This document shows, piece after piece, positions 51,036-60,552 of a stretch of 64,000 nucleotides of DNA. Source of the DNA: Bacteroidales bacterium (lineage in GTDB: Bacteria; Bacteroidota; Bacteroidia; Bacteroidales; UBA932); the NCBI GenBank assembly GCA_017527415.1, contig JAFXQA010000012.1:62001-126000 (forward strand), given 5' to 3'. The notes beneath the pieces were generated by a model that worked only from the letters and a program-made list of their open reading frames with translations, did no database searches and had not been told where the DNA came from. The stretch's first letter is position 1, and each line of letters opens with the position of its first letter. A program made the position numbers and the translations under genes.

Positions 51036-52562
51036 ATGCGAACACTTTTCCTCACTAATACTCTTACCCGCAGCAAGGAAGTCTTCAAGCCCGTGAATCC
51101 GGGGCATGTGGGCATGTATGTCTGCGGACCTACCGTCTATGGAGACGCCCATCTGGGCCATGCCCGTCCGGGCGTGACCTACGACGTGCTGTTCAAACTA
51201 CTCCGCCACCTCGGCTATAAGGTGCGCTATGTACGCAACATAACCGACGTGGGCCATCTGGAGCACGATGCCGATGAGGGTGAGGACAAGATCGCCAAGA
51301 AGGCCCGCCTGGAGCAGTTGGAGCCGATGGAGGTGGTGCAGGCCTATACCCTGCGCTATCACGAAGCTATGCGCCAGCTGAACGTCGCGCCTCCGTCAAT
51401 CGAGCCCCGCGCATCCGGGCATATAGTGGAGCAGATAGAGGCTATCAAGAAGATTCTTGAGGCTGGATATGCCTATGAATCCAACGGTAGTATCTACTTC
51501 GACGTGCAGAAGTACAATCAGGACCATCACTATGGCATCCTCTCAGGCCGCAATCTCGATGATACCCTTGAAGGCACCCGCAGCCTGGACGGACAGTCCG
51601 ACAAGCGCGCCCCCTTCGATTTCGCGCTATGGAAGAAGGCCGAGCCCGAGCATATAATGCACTGGCCGTCCCCCTGGAGCGAGGGCTTCCCGGGCTGGCA
51701 TCTGGAGTGCTCGGTTATGGGAGAGAAGTACCTCGGCGAGGAGTTCGACATTCATGGCGGCGGCATGGACCTGATGTTCCCCCACCACGAATGCGAAATC
51801 GCCCAGAACGTAGCCTCCCGCGGCACCCAGGGCGTGCATTACTGGGTCCACAACAACATGATCACCATCAACGGGCAGAAGATGGGAAAGAGCCTCGGCA
51901 ATTTCATTACCCTGCCTCAGCTCTTTGCCGGCGACCATCCCAAACTGGATCGTGCCTACAGCCCGATGACCATTCGTTTTTTCATCCTTCAGGCTCATTA
52001 TCGCGGAACCCTGGACTTCAGCAATGAGGCGCTCCAGGCCGCTGAGAAGGCATACAGGAAGGTGATGCAGGTCGCCAAGGATCTTTATGCGATGGCAGGG
52101 AAGAGCGCACCCGCCCTCCCTTACGGAGAACTTTCGAATTCGGTCGCGCCCGACAGCTGCCCTGCGGAATCCGCCGAGGTAAAGGCAGTTTTCGAAGGCG
52201 TTTACGATGCACTCTGCGATGACATCAACACTCCTATAGCCCTCAGCCACATCTTCGAGGCTGTCCGTATAATCAACAGTGCAAAGGCGGGAGCGCTCAA
52301 GCTCGGCAATGGCGACGTCTCCACGCTTGTCCAGCTGTTCGACGACATCGTATTCGGGGTTCTCGGCCTCCGCGACGAGGAAGCGGCCGAGGCCGGTTCC
52401 GGTAAGATCGTCGGCGGACTTATGGATATGGTGCTCGCCGAACGTGCGAAGGCCAAGGCCAACAAGGACTGGGCCACTTCCGATGCCATCCGCGATGCCT
52501 TGAAGGCTCTCGGCATCACAGTCAAGGACACCAAGGACGGAGCGGAATGGACGCTGGAATAA
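51036..52562 (+). CDS. cysS: Cysteinyl-tRNA synthetase
   Basis: 508 residues. Class I signatures: [20 protein letters not shown] (HIGH-type HLGHA and the zinc-binding Cys), [20 protein letters not shown], and KMGKSLGNF (KMSKS-type). The C-terminal helical DALR-like domain is present. Charges tRNA-Cys. Its 3' end overlaps the exonuclease III gene by 16 bases. Confidence 0.97.
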   Translation: MRTLFLTNTLTRSKEVFKPVNPGHVGMYVCGPTVYGDAHLGHARPGVTYDVLFKLLRHLGYKVRYVRNITDVGHLEHDADEGEDKIAKKARLEQLEPMEVVQAYTLRYHEAMRQLNVAPPSIEPRASGHIVEQIEAIKKILEAGYAYESNGSIYFDVQKYNQDHHYGILSGRNLDDTLEGTRSLDGQSDKRAPFDFALWKKAEPEHIMHWPSPWSEGFPGWHLECSVMGEKYLGEEFDIHGGGMDLMFPHHECEIAQNVASRGTQGVHYWVHNNMITINGQKMGKSLGNFITLPQLFAGDHPKLDRAYSPMTIRFFILQAHYRGTLDFSNEALQAAEKAYRKVMQVAKDLYAMAGKSAPALPYGELSNSVAPDSCPAESAEVKAVFEGVYDALCDDINTPIALSHIFEAVRIINSAKAGALKLGNGDVSTLVQLFDDIVFGVLGLRDEEAAEAGSGKIVGGLMDMVLAERAKAKANKDWATSDAIRDALKALGITVKDTKDGAEWTLE

Positions 52563-53308
52563 AGTTTGTCAGTTGGAATGTGAACGGCCTGAGGGCCGTT
52601 GCAGGCAAGGGGTTTGCAGATATTTTTGCAGATTTCGACGCCGATTTCTTCTGCGTTCAGGAAACCAAGCTGCAGGCCGGTCAGATCGACCTCGAATTCC
52701 TCGGATACAAGTCCTATTGGGACTATGCGGAAAAGAAGGGCTATTCCGGAACCGCCGTATGGGCAAAGCACGAGCCGCTCGGCGTATCGTACGGACTCGG
52801 TGTCGACGAGCACGACCACGAAGGGCGTACCGTCACGCTTGAATACCCCGATTTCTATCTGGTCAACACCTATGTCCCCAACTCGCAGGACGGGTTGAGG
52901 CGTCTGGACTACCGTATGCGCTGGGAAGATGCTTTCCGTGCCTACGTAAGCCGCCTTGCGGAAAAGAAGGGCGTCATTATCTGCGGCGACATGAACGTCG
53001 CTCACGAGGAGATAGATCTCAAGAATCCCGATACCAACCACATGAATGCCGGTTTCTCGGATGAGGAGCGCGGCAAGATGAGCGAACTGCTCTCCGCGGG
53101 GTTCGTGGATTCCTGGCGCATCCAGCATCCCGGCGAGGCGAAATACTCCTGGTGGAGTTACAGGATGGCTGCCCGCGAAAGGAACGTCGGGTGGCGCATC
53201 GACTATTTCCTCGTGTCGCAGAACATCGCATCGCGAATCGTTTCGACCGACATCCACAACGAAATCTTCGGCTCAGACCACTGCCCTGTCGAACTTGTTC
53301 TCCGGTAA
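52547..53308 (+). CDS. xth: Exodeoxyribonuclease III
   Basis: 253 residues. [20 protein letters not shown] (metal Glu), [41 protein letters not shown] and the C-terminal [12 protein letters not shown] and [11 protein letters not shown] (Asp-His pair). An AP endonuclease/3' exonuclease in base-excision repair. The ATG lies inside cysS, so translation is probably coupled. Confidence 0.96.
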   Translation: MDAGIKFVSWNVNGLRAVAGKGFADIFADFDADFFCVQETKLQAGQIDLEFLGYKSYWDYAEKKGYSGTAVWAKHEPLGVSYGLGVDEHDHEGRTVTLEYPDFYLVNTYVPNSQDGLRRLDYRMRWEDAFRAYVSRLAEKKGVIICGDMNVAHEEIDLKNPDTNHMNAGFSDEERGKMSELLSAGFVDSWRIQHPGEAKYSWWSYRMAARERNVGWRIDYFLVSQNIASRIVSTDIHNEIFGSDHCPVELVLR

Positions 53309-53325
53309 GATAATGGCATAAAAGA

Positions 53326-53414
53326 AGTTCCCGTATGCAAATAATGGGTTTTTGCATACGGGAACTATTGTTTTCGGGTTATTGTATGCAAAACAGTCCG
53401 TTTTGCATACAATA
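53326..53414. repeat. Paired hairpins with GTATGCAAA stems
   Basis: Hairpin 1: perfect 16-bp arms 53326-53341 and 53351-53366 (TTCCCGTATGCAAA core). Hairpin 2: 14-bp arms 53380-53393 and 53401-53414 (ATTGTATGCAAAA), extendable by CGGGT/ACCCG with a one-base bulge. Both share GTATGCAAA. They lie between the exonuclease III stop and the rpoC tail fragment. Confidence 0.85.
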
Positions 53415-53421
53415 CCCGGAT

Positions 53422-53523
53422 CTACAGATCCATCAGCTGGTCCTGGACAGCTTCGTCCTTGCGGCCGACCACGATGTCCTGGTAGTCGGCGAGGCCGGTA
53501 CCGGCGGGGATCAGATGTCCGCA
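53422..53523 (-). pseudogene. rpoC: 3' fragment of RNA polymerase beta' subunit gene
   Basis: On the minus strand the frame from 53523 reads CGHLIPAGTGLADYQDIVVG, continues RKDEAVQDQLMDL and stops at 53422. CGHLIPAGTG is the typical end of Bacteroidota RpoC. Nothing of rpoC is found upstream of the Cys. It is an orphan tail of 33 codons, not a gene; the real rpoC must be elsewhere in the genome. Confidence 0.75.
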
Positions 53524-53550
53524 GCAACGGAATAATCAAGCGCGACACTA

Positions 53551-55698
53551 TCATTCAAAAACCTTTGAATATATTCTGCGGGCTGTGGAAACTGCGGGGC
53601 CGAGAGGCGTGCAAGGGTAAGGGTCCGTACGGTGCGACCATGGCTCTTCTACAGCATACCAGTCTATGGGTTCCACCGCCTTGCCGTCGAAGGCTGCGTC
53701 CAGATTTTTGAAGAAGAGTTCCCAGCGGGGCAGATAGAAATCCTTCAGGATGCCGTTCCACTCTTTGTGGGCATATTCATGAAGTTTGCCGTCGTTGGCA
53801 CAGTCGCGATTGCCCCAGGTAGTGATCTGCACCCTGGCGTTCCATTCGTAGAGAGTTCTTTCGTCCGGGTTGGAGGCGGCGGCGTGCGCCTGACGCAGCC
53901 ATTCTCCGAGCATGAATTCCTTGCGGCTGCCAAGGAGTTCGTCCTGGCAAAGAAGAAGGTTCAGGAAAGAGTCGCGCCACTTTTGGTAATCGCTTCTGCA
54001 GAATGATTTGTATCCTGCCATGCAGCGTTGGTAAACCACGCGGGCGTGATCTGCAAGTGCCTGTCGCACTATGTCCACGAGGTCATATTCGTAATTGTCG
54101 TTTCCTTCCAGGCGCGAAGCCGCACGCAGCATGAGCTCTGCAGCTTTGCGGGTAGACTGCGGGTCGTAGTAATTGCTCAGTTTCGAGCGCTCGTACACCC
54201 AGAAGACATCGGTCCCTGGCCGGGCGCAGAAAATGGATTCGTGGCATCCCTGCTGATTGTTGCCGCGCGGGCAGTTGTAGATGCCCTGTGCCAGAATGGC
54301 CCAGGCAGCTTCGATGTCTGCGTCCAGCACCCCATAACGCGCAAAGCAGTACTCCTTTATCCAATCTTCTTTGCTGAATATTTCCTTTCTCCAGGGGAGT
54401 TCGCTCATAAGTTCGAACATTACAGGATTGTTCTGCCCTCCTTCCATGGAAAATCCGGTTCCCCGGATATCCTTTGCCATGGGGTGGCTTTTTGTGAGGT
54501 AGAAATTCTCTATCAGCTGATCCATTCTTCCGTGCAGACCCACCCGGCCGCCGAAGTTTTCCAACATGCAGAAAAGCCACTCATGCCCGCGGTAGCCCTG
54601 CTCCTTGCGCCAAATAGACTCCATCCCCCACATGGGCCTGCACTCGCTAAAGAGGTCAAGTATCAGCAGGTCACCCTTTCCCAGGGCTTCTATCATCTCG
54701 TCGCGGGGATTCTGGCTCCACGCCTGCAGCACCCACACCGCCTTCGGATTTACCCTCTTCATGGCGGCCATCACGGCCTGCCCGGCAGCAGCGAGATCCA
54801 CACCGGCACCCGTCGAGGACTCATGGAAGGGGTCCATAGAATAGTAGTCCGCCTTTCCGAAGAGTCTCTGCTGTTCTTCATAGTAAATTGCTGCAATCTC
54901 TGCGAAATGTGGGTCGGTGGGCATCAGAAAAGCCGGGCGTTGGAGGGCGTTCCACGGGCCCACCTCAGCGAGGTCAAGCCCCAGGCAACCGGCCGCATCG
55001 TGCGGCACCATGCCGGAATATCCGGGGAGCACCGGCTCCATCCCCCATTCCTTCATCCGGGCGAGAATCTTCTTCTGGAGAGATTCGGCGCGGGCATACC
55101 AGCTGTCCGGCAGCGGGCCTCCCCATCCCTCGATATTGTTCATCTCGAACCATGCCAGAAAAGCCGGGCCGGCGATAATGCGTCCGATTTCATCCTGTGA
55201 GTAGCCCAGACGCTCCAGAACAGCCTTCCATACGCATTCGGCACCCACGGCCGCAAGCGGCAGGTTTACTCCGTGCAGGGCCATCCAGTCGATTTCGGCT
55301 TCCCACCTGTCCCAATCCCAGAAGGGCATTGAGTAGGAGAAAGTGCAATAATTGAAATCGTAGCGTAGCTGCAAAGGAGTTTCGTGGCGTTCCTTGGTCT
55401 TCACCGGAGGTAGGTTTTCGGGAAGATCCGCGTGCATGCAGTTCCAGCTCAGGTGTATGCCTGCATAATATTTCAGATACCAGTTGACACCGGTGGCGAT
55501 GTTTACATAGCTGTTGCCCCGTACCACTATCTTCTTCCCTTTTTGGTCGAGTTCGAAGAAATCTTTGTCGCTTCTGCTCAGTTTAAGAACGAACTTTGAC
55601 GAGGCTCCCTCATCGATGCGTTCCAGCATGTCGTGCACGGGGTTTGAGTAGGCGCAAAGCGAAATTATAAGGAATAGGGTGGTTAAAAGATTCTTCAT
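53551..55698 (-). CDS. Alpha-N-acetylglucosaminidase (GH89)
   Basis: 715 residues; the ATG at 55698 starts a signal peptide (MKNLLTTLFLIISLCAYS) and follows a -7 element by 6 bases. NAGLU-type layout: N-terminal domain with IVVRGNSYVNIATGVNWYLKYY, catalytic barrel with LRYDFNYCTFSYSMPFWDWDRWEAEIDWMALHGVNLPL, YYSMDPFHESS and GFSMEGGQNNPVMFELM, whose Glu residues fit the two catalytic positions. Removes terminal alpha-linked GlcNAc, for example from mucin or heparan-type glycans. No obvious partner next to it. Confidence 0.92.
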   Translation of the reverse strand: MKNLLTTLFLIISLCAYSNPVHDMLERIDEGASSKFVLKLSRSDKDFFELDQKGKKIVVRGNSYVNIATGVNWYLKYYAGIHLSWNCMHADLPENLPPVKTKERHETPLQLRYDFNYCTFSYSMPFWDWDRWEAEIDWMALHGVNLPLAAVGAECVWKAVLERLGYSQDEIGRIIAGPAFLAWFEMNNIEGWGGPLPDSWYARAESLQKKILARMKEWGMEPVLPGYSGMVPHDAAGCLGLDLAEVGPWNALQRPAFLMPTDPHFAEIAAIYYEEQQRLFGKADYYSMDPFHESSTGAGVDLAAAGQAVMAAMKRVNPKAVWVLQAWSQNPRDEMIEALGKGDLLILDLFSECRPMWGMESIWRKEQGYRGHEWLFCMLENFGGRVGLHGRMDQLIENFYLTKSHPMAKDIRGTGFSMEGGQNNPVMFELMSELPWRKEIFSKEDWIKEYCFARYGVLDADIEAAWAILAQGIYNCPRGNNQQGCHESIFCARPGTDVFWVYERSKLSNYYDPQSTRKAAELMLRAASRLEGNDNYEYDLVDIVRQALADHARVVYQRCMAGYKSFCRSDYQKWRDSFLNLLLCQDELLGSRKEFMLGEWLRQAHAAASNPDERTLYEWNARVQITTWGNRDCANDGKLHEYAHKEWNGILKDFYLPRWELFFKNLDAAFDGKAVEPIDWYAVEEPWSHRTDPYPCTPLGPAVSTARRIYSKVFE

Positions 55699-55704
55699 AT
55701 TATT

Positions 55705-55712
55705 CAAAGTTA
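55705..55712 (-). promoter_or_regulatory. -7 promoter element (TAACTTTG), GH89 gene
   Basis: TAACTTTG on the minus strand, 6 bases before the ATG at 55698. Confidence 0.55.
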
Positions 55713-55818
55713 TGAAATCCCGGATGTAAAACTTACGTAGGTGGGGTTGGATTATAAACTGGATTCCGGAGTCAGTATCTCGCGGTCCCGGCATCATAAG
55801 CCTGTGATGTAAGCGTGT

Positions 55819-56832
55819 CTATTTCTTCTCGATCAGAGCCTTTAACTCTTCCTTATTGGGAAGCACTGTTTGGTACTTGCTGGCGAAAATCGGGTTGGTT
55901 TCATCAGGAAGAGTAATCTCCACCAGTGCATCTTTCTTGTCACGACAGAGAATAATACCGATGGTCTTATTCTCGTCGGGCAACTTGACAAACCGGTCGT
56001 AATAGTGGACATACATCTGCATCTGCCCAAGGTCCTGATGCTTCAATTGGCCTATCTTCAAATCTAAGAGCACAAAGGACCTGAGGAATCGATTATAGAA
56101 CACCAGATCCACGAAATAATGATCCTCGTCGATGGTGATTCGTTGCTGGCGGCCCACAAAAGAGAATCCTTTTCCCGACTCCAGGAGGAACGACTGCAAT
56201 TCATCAATGAGGCGCTGTTCCAACTTGCTCTCACTATACTGGGGCAGTTCGGGGAGACCGGTGAATTCAAGAACGTAAGGATCTTTCAGTATGTCCTGCG
56301 GCTTTTCAACGATTTGCCCTTTGGTGGCAAGTTGCTTGACGGCATCCTTGTCTCTGCTCAAAGCCAGACGCTGAAATAGTGCCGAATCGAACTGCCGGTT
56401 CAACTCTCGGACACTCCAGTTGTTTTCAGCGGCTTCGATCTCGTAGAACGACCTTTCATCTGGGTCGGAGATGCGTATAAGCCGGATGTAATGCGTCCAG
56501 CTCAAAGATTGCGAAATCGGCGATTTCGCAATCCTATATGTCAGGTAGAACTGGCGCATCAATTCCAAATTTCGTTTGGAAAACCCCCTTCCAAAGCTAC
56601 CGGAAAGCGATTTCGACAATCTTACCAGAATATACTCTCCATAATTCGCATCTTCCTTTCCTTGCTGCTCTTGCTCGACAATTCTGCGTCCAATCTCATA
56701 GTAAGTCGTCAGCATAGTAGTGTTGACCTGCCGGACAACACTCTTTCTAGCTTCAATCAGTAACTCCCTGATGCCGGAGATGAACTCGCTCTCTCCTCGT
56801 TGTATCTTTTGTCTCATATTCGGTTCTTCCAT
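55819..56832 (-). CDS. YhcG-type PDDEXK nuclease (DUF1016)
   Basis: 337 residues from the ATG at 56832 (ATG at 56817 is possible). N-terminal helical domain with LTTYYEIGRRIVEQEQQGKEDANYGEYILVRLSKSL and SWTHYIRLIRISDPDERSFYEIEA; C-terminal nuclease domain with ITIDEDHYFVDLVFYNRFLRSFVLLDLKIGQLKHQDLGQMQMYVHYYD, in which D...LDLK is the PDDEXK core. Members are accessory-genome proteins, often near restriction-modification or mobile genes, with unproven roles. Here it stands alone between a GH89 gene and the pectin operon, suggesting it arrived by transfer. Confidence 0.9.
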   Translation of the reverse strand: MEEPNMRQKIQRGESEFISGIRELLIEARKSVVRQVNTTMLTTYYEIGRRIVEQEQQGKEDANYGEYILVRLSKSLSGSFGRGFSKRNLELMRQFYLTYRIAKSPISQSLSWTHYIRLIRISDPDERSFYEIEAAENNWSVRELNRQFDSALFQRLALSRDKDAVKQLATKGQIVEKPQDILKDPYVLEFTGLPELPQYSESKLEQRLIDELQSFLLESGKGFSFVGRQQRITIDEDHYFVDLVFYNRFLRSFVLLDLKIGQLKHQDLGQMQMYVHYYDRFVKLPDENKTIGIILCRDKKDALVEITLPDETNPIFASKYQTVLPNKEELKALIEKK

Positions 56833-56859
56833 TTCTACAAATGGTAGCAAATAAATCTA

Positions 56860-56921
56860 CTTGAAGTGGTCGTATTTGTCGGTGAGTTTCTCGACGAACT
56901 TGAGATAGTCGTCTTTATGAC
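56860..56921 (-). pseudogene. Possible orphan 3' tail of an unknown gene
   Basis: On the minus strand, just after the SGNH gene stop and in another frame, HKDDYLKFVEKLTDKYDHFK ends in a TAG. The peptide looks like a genuine protein C terminus, and it starts exactly where the neighbouring gene stops. I cannot name the parent protein. It could also be chance. Confidence 0.3.
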
Positions 56922-58025
56922 TCAATCATACTTGCTCAGGAGAGTTTCCAGTATAGGGGCAAGGATGCCCGCGTAGGAAGTGAAGCCAATATCCGTGAAG
57001 TGCGTTCCCTCGATGGTGCCAACGTTATCGTCACCTAACATCTGCATAGCTCTGACCAGATATATATTCTTTTCGCCTGAAGATACAAGATCGTCAAACA
57101 CCCTATGAAGTGCTTCGTTCTTGCTCCGGACAAACCGCTCCCTTCCCTCGTCGAAGCGCATCCCGGGATAGTTGGGGTTTTCCACAAATACGACCGGGAC
57201 ATCAGGATGCGCTTCTCGTAAAACCTGATAGAATATCTTCTGCTTTTCAAGGATCAGCTCCGGGGTTCCGTTTGGCATATTGTCCAGCACAAATATCCCA
57301 GGATCAGGATATGCTGCCATAAGCTCAGCTATCTCCATATCCAGCAGCGCGTTTCCACTGAAACCGAGATTGATTACCTGCCTGTCCAGCATTCTCACCA
57401 ATTGATTGCTCCCGGACATCCCGGGATGTGAAGCGCTGGCGCCCTGCAATATACTGGTCCCATACATTATCACGGGCCTGCCACTGCGCGGAGAGTCTGT
57501 CGACGGAGACAATATGCTGTATCCTTCGGGGACTCCTATCTTCAGCTTGTCCAAGCCATCGTACAGACTTAGGAACAGCATATACTCATGCATTGTCCCG
57601 GCAAGCTTATTACAAGATATCTTGTAGCTGTTCTCCTTCCCTTTACCTGACGGCCTTCCTGTGCCGACATATATCCATTCTCCTCCATCAAGGACATACA
57701 GGGCAAGACCCTTTACCGCACACATCGACATATTGGTAGACTGAGTGTCGAATGTCGAAGTCCAGCACAAGTTGAATACACCCGTATCTGATGCAAACCG
57801 GACATATTCGCCGGCACTGTCTCGCCCGAGCCTCCACAACGGTGGACGACACACCGATTCCAAGTCGGAAGAAAGCCTGGTGAAGGGTCCATAAGTATCG
57901 TTGCATATTTTTCCGTAAACGGGCAGCCTGGTTGCATCAGTATAGACAAACTCCTGAGCAACAAGATTATGCGCAGACAGAAGTATCGACAGCAGAATAA
58001 CAAAACCTGAATACAATCGTTTCAT
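56922..58025 (-). CDS. SGNH/GDSL-type esterase, secreted
   Basis: 367 residues with signal peptide (MKRLYSGFVILLSILLSAHNLVAQ). N-terminal beta-sandwich about 25-185 (SGNH_hydro_N-like: LSSDLESVCRPPLWRLGRDSAGEYVRFASD), then the SGNH hydrolase: VIMYGTSILQGASASHPG (block I Ser), VINLGFSGNALLD (block II Gly), FVLDNMPNGTPE (block III Asn) and EGTHFTDIGFTSYA (block V His). Likely removes acetyl or other esters from pectin. Last gene of the five-gene operon, 1 base after GH28. Confidence 0.85.
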   Translation of the reverse strand: MKRLYSGFVILLSILLSAHNLVAQEFVYTDATRLPVYGKICNDTYGPFTRLSSDLESVCRPPLWRLGRDSAGEYVRFASDTGVFNLCWTSTFDTQSTNMSMCAVKGLALYVLDGGEWIYVGTGRPSGKGKENSYKISCNKLAGTMHEYMLFLSLYDGLDKLKIGVPEGYSILSPSTDSPRSGRPVIMYGTSILQGASASHPGMSGSNQLVRMLDRQVINLGFSGNALLDMEIAELMAAYPDPGIFVLDNMPNGTPELILEKQKIFYQVLREAHPDVPVVFVENPNYPGMRFDEGRERFVRSKNEALHRVFDDLVSSGEKNIYLVRAMQMLGDDNVGTIEGTHFTDIGFTSYAGILAPILETLLSKYD

Positions 58026-58026
58026 T

Positions 58027-59418
58027 TCAGTCAGTTTTTAGTTGATCGGGGGCTATTGAAAGCATTCCCCCGGATGTCCCGCCAAGAGTAAATGGTAATT
58101 TTTCCCCGTTAATCGTGACATCGTCAAAACAAAAGCTCTCAATATTTGAAGCAATGTATGGTGTCGGACAATTCTCAAGAGTTACATCTTTTAGTGTCAC
58201 ATCTTTAATCGGGTAACCATCCACGCCTACTGCATAGATACCACATTCTCCGGAGGAACCGCCCTTGACATCGCTGATATGGAAATCCTCAAAAACGGTG
58301 GGGTGGAAGCCGCCGCGCGCGCCGTGGTAGTTGTTTTCAAACCGGATAAAAGCTGTTTTGACCTGATCGACAGTGATATCGCGGACGTGCACTTTTCGTA
58401 TAAACCCGCCCCTGTCCAGATTGGATTTGAAGTAAATCGCCGTATAGCAGCTCCCGATATGGACATTGTACATATATACATTTTCTACGCCGGCCGCCAT
58501 CTCGCTGCCTATGCAAAGGCCGTTGCACCTGGATGAGAACTCGCAGTCCCGGATGACAATACCGGCGGTCTTCTGACCGATACGCCACGCGTCCTGGTCC
58601 CGGCCGGCCTTGATGGCAATGGCATCATCTCCGGTATTGAATCTACAGTTTTCAATCAGGACGTTAGTGGAGTATTCGGGATCACAACCATCATTGTTCC
58701 TATTATAGCTGTTGATGGTTACATCTCTGACTGTGACATTATCGCAGAAAGTAGGATGCAATACCCAGTACGGACTGTCTATAATGGTAACACCTTCAAT
58801 CAATACGTTCTTGCACCCGAAAGGCTCAATCATATTTGGAGGTAATATCGACCGTTCTCCAAAATAACGTTCCCTTACAGGCACAAGGTCAATCCCCATC
58901 TGACGCAAGGTGTCCTGCTGCTTAGATCGCTGGGGGCGCATCTGAGCAAAGGATCCTTTGGCGTTTCCATTTATCGTACCCCTTCCGGTAATAGCTATGT
59001 TATTGCAGTGATCTGACCGGATAAGCGATGAATAGTTGTATAGTTCAGTCCCTTCCCATACGGTCAGCTCGGCCGGAAGATAGTCCGAAGGATTATCGCT
59101 GAAAACAAGTTCACATCCCTCCGGAATCCGGAGATTGACATTACTCTTTATGATGATGCTTCCCTTGCTAAAAACCACACCCTGAGGGAGCACGACTGTC
59201 CCGCCCCCGTCATCACTGCACTTGGTGATTGCGGCATTGATAGCGTCCCTGCTATCAACACTCCTGTCTGCGACCGCGCCAAACTCAGTAACATTGTATT
59301 CTGCCTGGCGAAACACCGGCTCCCTGATATTTGCCAGAATTCTGTCCAATCCGCCCGGATGCCCGCAAGAGCAGACCACCGACACGGTCAAAGCCAATGC
59401 ATACAATACTTTTTTCAT
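58027..59418 (-). CDS. Glycoside hydrolase family 28 (polygalacturonase-like)
   Basis: 463 residues, lipoprotein-like signal (MKKVLYALALTVSVVCSC). GH28 beta-helix with YNVTEFGAVADRSVDSRDAINAAITKCSDDGGGTVVLPQGVV, NNDGCDPEYSTNVLIENCRFNTGDDAIAIKAGRD (the NxD and DD catalytic aspartates) and CNGLCIGSEMAAGVENVY in place of the usual GHG. Cuts alpha-galacturonic acid linkages in pectin or rhamnogalacturonan, in the periplasm or on the surface. 6 bases after the GH88/105 gene. Confidence 0.92.
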   Translation of the reverse strand: MKKVLYALALTVSVVCSCGHPGGLDRILANIREPVFRQAEYNVTEFGAVADRSVDSRDAINAAITKCSDDGGGTVVLPQGVVFSKGSIIIKSNVNLRIPEGCELVFSDNPSDYLPAELTVWEGTELYNYSSLIRSDHCNNIAITGRGTINGNAKGSFAQMRPQRSKQQDTLRQMGIDLVPVRERYFGERSILPPNMIEPFGCKNVLIEGVTIIDSPYWVLHPTFCDNVTVRDVTINSYNRNNDGCDPEYSTNVLIENCRFNTGDDAIAIKAGRDQDAWRIGQKTAGIVIRDCEFSSRCNGLCIGSEMAAGVENVYMYNVHIGSCYTAIYFKSNLDRGGFIRKVHVRDITVDQVKTAFIRFENNYHGARGGFHPTVFEDFHISDVKGGSSGECGIYAVGVDGYPIKDVTLKDVTLENCPTPYIASNIESFCFDDVTINGEKLPFTLGGTSGGMLSIAPDQLKTD

Positions 59419-59424
59419 TGATTG

Positions 59425-60552
59425 TTAATAATTTTCGATTTCATTCCATAACATTATCGCAGCCCCCAAGGCGTAGGATTCTCCACAAGCAACTACTCCT
59501 CTGCTATAATAATAATCCTTGTCACCGACGCAGGTACCAGGGCAAATACGGGTGAGATACACTCCGTCTGGCTCATATTTCAGACATCCCCCCTTGATTC
59601 CTGACCAGGATTTCCAGGCCATCTTGGAATATCTGCGCGTCAATAATCCCAGACGGGACCCTTTCGCAGCAGCATATCCAAACATGGCTGTGCAGGAGCT
59701 CTCCAGATAATTGCCCGCATCTCCAGGATGCGCCGGCAACTGGTACCACATACCGCTGTCATCCTGCACCCTTCGAAGACTCTTCATCATTTTGCAGAAC
59801 ATCCCTTTGAGCTGCTTATAATGCGGACTGGATTTCGGCAGATACTCCAATACATCCACAAGCGCCATGGCTATCCAACCGTTGCCGCGGCCCCAAAACT
59901 CAGAATTCCTGTGCTGAGGATTACAATTCCAGCCGTCCTGCCCGCATTCGTCACTTACGGGGACGTCACTTTGCGCCCAGGCATGGTACCATAAGCCGGA
60001 GTGAGAATCAAAAAGGCGTTTTGAATGTAGGATTATCTCGTTTGCAAGCATGTCAAGATAACGAGTGTCTCCGGTCGCTCTATAACACCCGACTAAAGTC
60101 ATATCCAGCATATACAAGGTGTCATCCCAAAGCTCCACCCTGTCTGCCCTGTGGGAACAAGCCCCATCGGCAGTCCGCAACATATTATTATATTGGAATA
60201 TCACTCTCTCGAGAGCTGCGTCCGTTTCAACAGTATTTCGGCCAATTTCCTGCAGAAAAGCAAACCCCACCGCAGACGCTATCCCATTCGGGTGTATGCC
60301 ATGAGCATTGGGAGCGACGCGATACATAGCTTCCTGCACATAGCTGGCGATGCTCTCTCTCTGCTCCGGACAAGACCTGTACACATCTGTCAAGGACTTA
60401 AGCAGTACGGCGTCCCTCCAGTTGTAAACGTACTTGTCGGCAGGGACATCACGCGTTATCGCCATGTACAGCAGGTCGGCGGACGGCTGCGAAAATGCAG
60501 CCGTCCGGACCACTGTAAAGAATACCGCAAGAAGGAGAAGTCTAATCCTCAT
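59425..60552 (-). CDS. GH88/GH105 unsaturated uronyl hydrolase
   Basis: 375 residues from the ATG at 60552 with a signal peptide (MRIRLLLLAVFFTVVRTAAFS). Alpha/alpha-barrel sequence with WRDAVLLKSLTDVYR, LWDDTLYMLDMTLVGCYRATGD (the catalytic Asp region of YteR/YesR), HAWAQSDVPVS, EFWGRGNGWIAMALVDVLEYLP and YLESSCTAMFGYAAAKG. It removes unsaturated galacturonyl or glucuronyl ends left by polysaccharide lyases, which implies a lyase acts on the same substrate. Its start overlaps the preceding lipoprotein gene by 11 bases. Confidence 0.92.
   Translation of the reverse strand: MRIRLLLLAVFFTVVRTAAFSQPSADLLYMAITRDVPADKYVYNWRDAVLLKSLTDVYRSCPEQRESIASYVQEAMYRVAPNAHGIHPNGIASAVGFAFLQEIGRNTVETDAALERVIFQYNNMLRTADGACSHRADRVELWDDTLYMLDMTLVGCYRATGDTRYLDMLANEIILHSKRLFDSHSGLWYHAWAQSDVPVSDECGQDGWNCNPQHRNSEFWGRGNGWIAMALVDVLEYLPKSSPHYKQLKGMFCKMMKSLRRVQDDSGMWYQLPAHPGDAGNYLESSCTAMFGYAAAKGSRLGLLTRRYSKMAWKSWSGIKGGCLKYEPDGVYLTRICPGTCVGDKDYYYSRGVVACGESYALGAAIMLWNEIENY

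Noticed and set aside
54028..55200. Plus-strand frame across the GH89 gene
   Set aside because: Antisense shadow; GH89 catalytic motifs lie in the minus-strand frame.
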